Made by a program: the position numbers and the translations under genes. From Zeimonas sp046347945 (GTDB lineage Bacteria; Pseudomonadota; Gammaproteobacteria; Burkholderiales; Burkholderiaceae_E), in contig JAXMFB010000015.1 of assembly GCA_046347945.1 (NCBI GenBank), forward strand, positions 55,451 to 119,450: a stretch of DNA of 64,000 bases, written 5' to 3'. This document shows positions 58,967 through 64,000 of this stretch, piece after piece. Under the pieces are notes generated by a model. That model searched no databases and had not been told where the DNA came from. It saw only the letters and a list, made by a program, of their open reading frames with translations. How positions within the stretch are numbered: position 1 is the stretch's first letter; the number at the start of each line of letters is the position of its first letter.

Positions 58967-59698
58967 ATGAAACGCAATCGCCGGGAATTCCTGGGACTCG
59001 CAGCGCTCGCTCCGGCCTCGCTCGCGATCGGCGGCCTGCCGCTCGTTGCGCGAGCCGCTGACGCGGGCCCGGGCAAGGTGAGGATCGGCATCGTCGGCTC
59101 GGGCAACGTAGGGAGCGCGCTGGGCGGGGTCTGGGTGAAGGCCGGACACGAGGTGATGTTCTCGTCGCGCACCCTCGAGCACGACCGGGCGCTTGCCGCG
59201 AAGCTCGGACCGAACGCGCACGCCGGCACGCCGCGCGAAGCCGCCGCGTTCGGCGACGTCGTGACGATCTCGGTGCCCTATCGGTCGCTGCCCGATGTCG
59301 GCAGGGAACTCGGCGACCTGATCAAGGGCAAGGTCGTGATCGACACCTGCAACCCGTTCCCGGGGCGCGACGGCGACATCGCGACCTGGGCGCGCGAGAA
59401 GGGCGTGGGCCTGGCGTCGGCCGAACTGTTGCCCGGCGCGCGCATCGTGCGCGCGTTCAACGCGATCGGCGCGGCGCGGATGGGCGCCGTGCACGAGCAG
59501 CCTGGGCGCATCGGGATGCCGATCGCGGGAGACGATGCCGAGGCGATCGCGGTGGCTTCGCGCCTGGTGCGCGAGATCGGCTTCGAGCCGGTGCTCGTCG
59601 GCGGGCTCGCGAAGGGCAAATACCTGATGCCGGGGACGCCGCTCGCGGGCGAGCGCTCCCCGGAGGAAGTCAGGAGGATTGCCGCGGCGCTCGATTGA
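58967..59698 (+). CDS. Tat-signal NADPH-dependent F420-reductase-like oxidoreductase
   Basis: This 243-residue protein begins MKRNRREFLGLAALAPASLA (twin-arginine type), then has the Rossmann motif IGIVGSGNVGSALGGVW, VISVPYRSLPDV-like TISVPYRSL, and KVVIDTCNPFPGRDG, features of the F420_oxidored/YrfC-like NADP-binding family. It probably binds NAD(P); F420 use is unlikely in this organism. It follows the AKR gene with 53 bp spacing, and both have Tat-like leaders. Confidence 0.85.
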   Translation: MKRNRREFLGLAALAPASLAIGGLPLVARAADAGPGKVRIGIVGSGNVGSALGGVWVKAGHEVMFSSRTLEHDRALAAKLGPNAHAGTPREAAAFGDVVTISVPYRSLPDVGRELGDLIKGKVVIDTCNPFPGRDGDIATWAREKGVGLASAELLPGARIVRAFNAIGAARMGAVHEQPGRIGMPIAGDDAEAIAVASRLVREIGFEPVLVGGLAKGKYLMPGTPLAGERSPEEVRRIAAALD

Positions 59699-59739
59699 GC
59701 GCCCGCGGGGCAGTTACCTGATCTGGGCCAGTTCGTTGT

Positions 59740-59889
59740 GAACGTGCTACCCAATGCAAGGCGCACCACCCGGACTCCCGCCGCTGCTTCGTCCCAGATC
59801 ACGGTGGCGCCGAACATCGTGCGGAAGAACCCGACGGTGGCCGAGAGGTTCGAAGCGAAGAGGTGCGCGTGATCGAGGGAGACGTTCAT
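59740..59889 (-). pseudogene. VOC (glyoxalase) family N-terminal fragment
   Basis: About 50 codons read MNVSLDHAHLFASNLSATVG and FFRTMFGATVIWDEAAAG, the first beta-alpha unit of a VOC-family protein, then the sequence loses resemblance. A metal-site His is in LDHAHLF. The rest of the gene is not found on either strand. It directly follows the acyl-CoA ligase gene on the same strand. Confidence 0.6.
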
Positions 59890-59900
59890 GACGATCCGAC

Positions 59901-61436
59901 CTATATCTTGCGGTCCCGGCCGGCCCAGTAGGGATCGCGCAGTTCGCGCTTGAGCGTCTTGCCGGCCGCGCTGCGCGGGAAGTCCTCCATGATCACGACC
60001 TCCGAGACGCGCTGGTAGCGGGCCGCGACGCGCTCGTTGATCCAGTCGCGCAACTCGCCCGCGGTGGCCTGCGCGCCTTCCTCGAGGATCACCGCCGCCA
60101 CCGGCGTCTCGCCCCATTTGTCGTGCGGCACGCCGAACACCGCCACCTCGCGGATCGCGGGGTGGCGCGCGGCGATTTCCTCGACGTCCTTCGGGTACAC
60201 CTTCATCCCGCCCGAATCGATCATGTCCTTCTTGCGGTCGACCAGGTGCAGATAGCCCTCGCCGTCCACGAAGCCCATGTCGCCGGAGTAGAGCCAGCCG
60301 TCGCGGATCGCCTGCGCGGTGAGGTCGGGGCGCTTGTAGTAGCCCTGCATCAGGATCGGGCCGCGGCCGACGATCTCGCCGACCTGTCCGGCGGGCAGGT
60401 CGTGCCCGTCGTCGCCGACGATCCGCATCTCGAAATACTGCGTCGGCTGCCCGACCGATCCGGACTTGCGCACCGCGTCGTCGCGGTCGAGGATGGTGAC
60501 AAAGCCCTCGGTGAGGCCGTACAGCTCGTAGAACCGGTTCGGCAAATCCGCGTTCAGGCGGTCCTTGTGCTGCTGAAGCAGCGGCGCGCCGAGCGAGACG
60601 ATGCATTCGAGCGATGCGAGCCGCTCGGGGCGGTACTGCTTCGAGCCGAGGATTGCGATGATCTGCGCCGGCACGAGCATGATGTGGGTGATGCGCTCGC
60701 GCTCGATCGTCGCGATCGTCTCCTCGGCGTCGAACTGCTTCAGCAGGACGTAGGTGCCGCCCAGGTAGAAGGTGGGCATCAGCGTCACGTAGGCGCCGTT
60801 GAAGACGATTGCCCCGGCGTGGAGTGTGCGCGATTCGGGCGTGAACCGGTAGGCGCAGGCCATCAGCAGGCAGTACATCGAGCGCACGTAGTGGCTGTGC
60901 ATGATGCCCTTGGGCAGGCCGGTGGTGCCGCTCGTGTACATGATGTTGAAGAGATCGTCGGGGCCGCAGCGCTCGGCGACGAACTCGGCTGCCTGCGCCT
61001 CGGCGAGCGCACCGTAGTCGCCGATTTCGCCCGCGGCACCGTCGATCAGCAGCACGCGCCCCCGGAGCAGCGGCGCGAGGTCGGCGCGGATCGCCTCGAG
61101 CGTGCCCATCATCGAGCGCTGGCTCACCAGGCACTTCGCGTCCGAGTCGCGCAGCAGGCTCGCCAGGCCGGCGGGCATCAGCAGCGGTGACAGCGGCACG
61201 AGCGCGGCCCCTACCGCCGGCACGGCCCAGATCAGTTCGAGCGCCGCGATCGAGTTGCCGAGCAGCGTGGCGACCTTGTCGCCGCGGCCGATGCCGAGCG
61301 AGCGCAGCAGGTTCGCCGCGCGCGCCACGCGCGCGCCGAACTGCGCGTAGGTCAGGCGCTCGTCGCCGCAGACGACGGCGGTGGCGTCGGCGCGGAAGTG
61401 CGCGTGGTGCCCGATCAGTGTGGCGAGTTGCAGCAT
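59901..61436 (-). CDS. Class I adenylate-forming acyl-CoA ligase
   Basis: This 511-residue ligase has all core motifs: YTSGTTGLPKGIMHSH, YELYGLTEGF, YSGDMGFVDGEGYLHLVDRKKDMI, SGGMKVYPKDVEEI and PRSAAGKTLKREL with the catalytic lysine. The length fits the short/medium-chain or aryl-CoA ligase group. The ATG at 61436 begins MLQLATLIGHHAHFRADATA. Only the VOC fragment lies downstream, so its pathway partners are elsewhere. Confidence 0.9.
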   Translation of the reverse strand: MLQLATLIGHHAHFRADATAVVCGDERLTYAQFGARVARAANLLRSLGIGRGDKVATLLGNSIAALELIWAVPAVGAALVPLSPLLMPAGLASLLRDSDAKCLVSQRSMMGTLEAIRADLAPLLRGRVLLIDGAAGEIGDYGALAEAQAAEFVAERCGPDDLFNIMYTSGTTGLPKGIMHSHYVRSMYCLLMACAYRFTPESRTLHAGAIVFNGAYVTLMPTFYLGGTYVLLKQFDAEETIATIERERITHIMLVPAQIIAILGSKQYRPERLASLECIVSLGAPLLQQHKDRLNADLPNRFYELYGLTEGFVTILDRDDAVRKSGSVGQPTQYFEMRIVGDDGHDLPAGQVGEIVGRGPILMQGYYKRPDLTAQAIRDGWLYSGDMGFVDGEGYLHLVDRKKDMIDSGGMKVYPKDVEEIAARHPAIREVAVFGVPHDKWGETPVAAVILEEGAQATAGELRDWINERVAARYQRVSEVVIMEDFPRSAAGKTLKRELRDPYWAGRDRKI

Positions 61437-61703
61437 GTCTTCCCCCTCGCCCGGAATCCTCGGCGGTCCGGCGCACCGACGATTCTTCCGGCGTGGCCAC
61501 GACCCCGATGCGCAGCAGCCTGCCGCCCGTCGGTTGCGCGATGGGCGACGCAGTCCCTGCGCCGCTGGGATACTACGCCTGTCGTGGGGGCATCGACCGC
61601 CGCTGGCGGGGCGACTCGGCCGGATAGCGGATCGGCTCCACGCTCGGGCAGGCGTCGACCCGCGGCAGCGCGGCAACTGCCAGGTCGATGCGGGCCCACC
61701 GCG

Positions 61704-62372
61704 TCATCGGGCTGGCTCGAAGACCAGGAAATACTGCCGCGGCAGGAAGCGATGCTCCTGCGCGAGCGCGAATCCCGCGCGCTTCATCTCGGCGACCACG
61801 CGCTCGGCGGGGATTCGCGCCGCCCTCGGCGGCCCTTCCGGGGCGTCGGGCAGGAAGTCGATGATCGCGACGCGTCCGCCCGGTTTCAGCGCTCCGCGCA
61901 GCCTGCGGAAATACTCGACCCGGTCATCGACGTGGTGATAGACGTCGACCATCAGCACCAGGTCGACCCTGGCCGGCAGCCTCGGGTCGCCGGGCTCGCC
62001 GGCGACGGCGACCATGTTGTCGCGCTTCTCCCGCTTCGCGCGTTCGGCGAGGTAGCGGACCATGTCCGGCTCGATGTCGACCGCGTAGACGCGGCCCCGC
62101 GGCAGCGTGTTGGCCAGTCGCACCGAGAAGTACCCGGTGCCCGCGCCGATGTCGGCGACGACGGCATCGGGTGCCAGCGCGAGCGCCCCGATCACCTCGT
62201 GCGGCTTCTGCCACGCGTCGCGTTGCGGATCGTCGAACACGTGCGCCCAGCGCTCGGCGCCGCTGAAGCTGTGCTGGTGCGTCGACGGGGATTGCGCCTG
62301 CGCGGGGGCCGCGAGCAATGCGAGGCAGGCGGCGAAGGCGAGGAAAACGGAAGGCGCGGCGATTCTGGACAT
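61704..62372 (-). CDS. Exported class I SAM-dependent methyltransferase-like protein
   Basis: This 222-residue protein has a signal peptide (SVFLAFAACLALLAAPAQAQ). A SAM-binding domain follows with VVADIGAGTGYFSVRLANTLPRGRVYAVDIEPDM (motif I and acidic loop), LVLMVDVYHHVDD, and GRVAIIDFLPD. Periplasmic methyltransferase-fold proteins of this type are recurrent but of unclear role because SAM is cytoplasmic. The ATG at 62372 is the natural start; the frame upstream continues into the IS end. Confidence 0.85.
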   Translation of the reverse strand: MSRIAAPSVFLAFAACLALLAAPAQAQSPSTHQHSFSGAERWAHVFDDPQRDAWQKPHEVIGALALAPDAVVADIGAGTGYFSVRLANTLPRGRVYAVDIEPDMVRYLAERAKREKRDNMVAVAGEPGDPRLPARVDLVLMVDVYHHVDDRVEYFRRLRGALKPGGRVAIIDFLPDAPEGPPRAARIPAERVVAEMKRAGFALAQEHRFLPRQYFLVFEPAR

Positions 62373-62493
62373 GGCTCGGTTCGATTGGCGCGCGCTACTG
62401 TATCGCGACAGTGTCCGCAGCACGCCGTGCCGCGCGGTCACGGGAACCCCGATACGATACGCGCTCACCGGCCGATCGCCGTTCATGAGTCTT

Positions 62494-62552
62494 TTCCAAT
62501 ATGAGATGAGTCTGAACGAGGTCTCGTGTTTCCAACATGAGATGAGTCTGAA
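62494..62552 (+). repeat. Two direct repeats with 36-bp period at the IS left end
   Basis: Copies of a 23-bp sequence occupy 62494-62516 and 62530-62552. They share ATGAGATGAGTCTGAA and differ at one base (T or C at the seventh position). A partial third copy (catgagtctttt) precedes them. They lie between the methyltransferase start and the integrase gene and are probably transposase-binding sites of the element's left end. Confidence 0.6.
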
Positions 62553-62585
62553 GCGGTAGGGGGGTGCGCCGTCGATCATCGGGAC

Positions 62586-63848
62586 ATGGTGATCGACATG
62601 CAAGAAGAGCGGCTCGACAGCATCGAGGCTCTGGAACAGTTCCTGGCGGGCACGGCCGGGGTATCGCCGCGGTTGCCGGGAGGCGAGGCGGCGCGGCAAG
62701 CGCACGTACAGCGGGTGCTTGGGCGCTTCGGGTATGCCGCTTTGTCACGCCGGCACAAGGGCGTGGTGGTGCGCTACCTGCAGCACACCAGCGGTTACTC
62801 GCGCCAGCATCTGGTGCGCCTGATTGGGCGCTTCGTGGCTCACACCCCGCTGGGTCAGCGCCGGGCGCCGGTGGCGGGGTTTTACCGGCGCTACACCGAA
62901 GCCGACGTGCTGCTGGTGGCGCACACCGACGCGCTGCATGACACGCCCAGCGGGCCGGCGGCCAAACGGCTGTTCGAGCGCGCCTGGCAGCTCTATGGCG
63001 ATGCCCGTTACGAGCGGCTGGCGGCGATCTCGGTGGCGCACCTGTACAACCTGCGCGCCACGGCACGCTATCAGGGTGCACGGGTGAACTGGCAAGGCAC
63101 CCGCGCGACCAAGACGGTCGCGATCGGCGTGCGCCGGGCGCCGCGCCCCGAGGGGCGCGCCGGCTTCATCCGCATCGACAGCGTGCACCAGGGCGATCGC
63201 GACGGCGCCAAGGGGGTGTATCACATCAACGCGGTGGACTGCGTGACCCAGTGGGAAGTGGTGGCCAGCTGCGAGAGAATCTCCGAGGCGTACCTGCTGC
63301 CCGTGCTCACCGAACTGCTGGCGGCCTTCCCCTTCACGATCCTGGGCGTGCACGCCGACAACGGCAGCGAATACGTCAATCATCGGGTCGCCCGGCTGCT
63401 GGGCAAGCTCAACGCCGAGCTGACCCGGTCGCGCCCGCGCCACTCCAACGACAACGCCCTGGTCGAGACCAAGAACGGGGCGGTGGTGCGCAAGTTCCTG
63501 GGCTACAGCCACATCCCGCAGCGCTTCGCGGCACCGGTGAACGCGTTCTGCCGCGACTACCTCAACCCGTACCTGAACCTGCACCGTCCGTGCCTGTTCG
63601 CCCAGGAGCGCGTCGATGCCAAGGGCAAGGTCCTCAAGCGCTACCCGCAGCACCTCGTACAGACTCCGCTCGAGAAGCTCGCCAGTCTGAGCCCGGCGTG
63701 CCGCAACCTGCGCCCCGGCCTCACCTTGCAAGCCCTGCAGGCACAGGCGCGCGCCCTGAGCGACAATGCGGCCGCCGAGCAGCTACACAAGGCCCGCGCG
63801 GCGTTGTTCGAATCCATCAACCGACGGCTCACCCGAGCCGCCGCTTGA
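62586..63848 (+). mobile_element. IS element with DDE integrase-core transposase
   Basis: This is a 420-codon transposase. The N-terminal HTH-like part is RVLGRFGYAALSRRHKGVVVRYLQHTSGYSRQHLVRLIGRF. A retroviral-integrase core carries the DDE residues in FIRIDSVHQGD (first Asp), LGVHADNGSEYVNH (second Asp) and HSNDNALVETKNGAVVRK (Glu). The C-terminal region is TPLEKLASLSPACRNLRPGL. It is intact. The element starts near 62.49 kb with direct repeats; the right end is not visible in the remaining 152 bases. Insertion lies just upstream of the methyltransferase gene. Confidence 0.85.
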
Positions 63849-64000
63849 CTCCAGTCCACGAGCCCGTGCAGATGTGCACAGCCCGGCTCACGCCGGGTTC
63901 CCGCCTGAACGCTCACGCGTTCCCCGTGGATAGCCGCTGGACAACGCTGGCGCGTTGCCCACCGGCTACCCACCGGCCGGCGGCTGTACACATCAACACC

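Noticed and set aside
62494..62552. Possible mini CRISPR (two repeats, one spacer)
   Set aside because: Only two full units, a 13-bp gap too short for a spacer, and direct association with a transposase gene.
63849..64000. Right end of the terminal IS element
   Set aside because: No inverted or direct match to the left-end repeats is present; only a GC-rich hairpin (CCCGGCTCACGCCGGG) and short CCCACCGG repeats are seen.

Overview
The window looks like chromosomal DNA of a high-GC betaproteobacterium, most likely Burkholderiales. Support comes from orphan Bug/TctC-type periplasmic receptor proteins, class III CoA-transferases, a Liv-type ABC operon that includes an acyl-CoA ligase, DUF2788 and DUF2189 membrane proteins, many GTG starts and ATGA/GTGA gene overlaps. 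Almost everything is metabolic, transport or regulatory; no rRNA, prophage or CRISPR array is visible.

Layout. 0-2 kb: two small membrane proteins and a DMT-type exporter. 2.0-2.7 kb: a scrap heap holding a BrnT/BrnA toxin-antitoxin relic fused to the tail of a 2-hydroxyacid dehydrogenase. 2.7-9.9 kb (minus): a tight operon tetR - substrate-binding protein - acyl-CoA ligase - livH - livM - livF - livG, whose livG is frameshifted. It is divergent from a MetE-like gene across 37 bp that carry an inverted repeat. 11.1 kb: a CAU-anticodon tRNA. 11.5-17.3 kb: a FadR-type regulator, then a catabolic operon (Bug receptor, split UxaA-type dehydratase, CoA-transferase, acyl-CoA dehydrogenase) preceded by a promoter with two TGGTNNNACCA operators. 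17.4-18.0 kb: gene and IS3 fragments. 18.1-26.0 kb: a second catabolic operon (FAD oxidase, CoA-transferase, Bug receptor, LacI regulator, IlvD/Edd dehydratase, FAD-dependent oxidoreductase). 26.1-27.7 kb: further relics. 27.7-38.4 kb (minus): a coherent cluster (GntR regulator, TauT/NitT-type ABC transporter, UbiD-family decarboxylase, three-subunit molybdenum hydroxylase, amidohydrolase, NIPSNAP protein, enol-lactonase-like hydrolase) divergent from an SDR dehydrogenase. 40-46 kb: AraC regulator, Vgb-like beta-propeller with a haem motif, carboxylesterase, MFS transporter, PEP-CTERM protein. 46.5-62.4 kb: ordinary-looking chromosomal genes (TerC behind a yybP-ykoY riboswitch, M23 peptidase, GNAT, TetR, LysR/pirin/DoxX, ArsR/SRPBCC, haloacetate-dehalogenase-like hydrolase, Tat-exported oxidoreductases, acyl-CoA ligase, methyltransferase). 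62.5 kb to the end: an IS element with a DDE integrase, whose right end lies outside the window.

The 11.2-46 kb segment is visibly less GC-extreme than its flanks, starts at a tRNA 3' end and is littered with IS and gene relics, so it reads as an accreted catabolic island. Its three modules each pair an uptake receptor with CoA-ester or aromatic-acid chemistry and a dedicated local regulator. Substrates cannot be named from sequence alone. The UbiD/molybdenum-hydroxylase cluster is the best candidate for an undescribed pathway.
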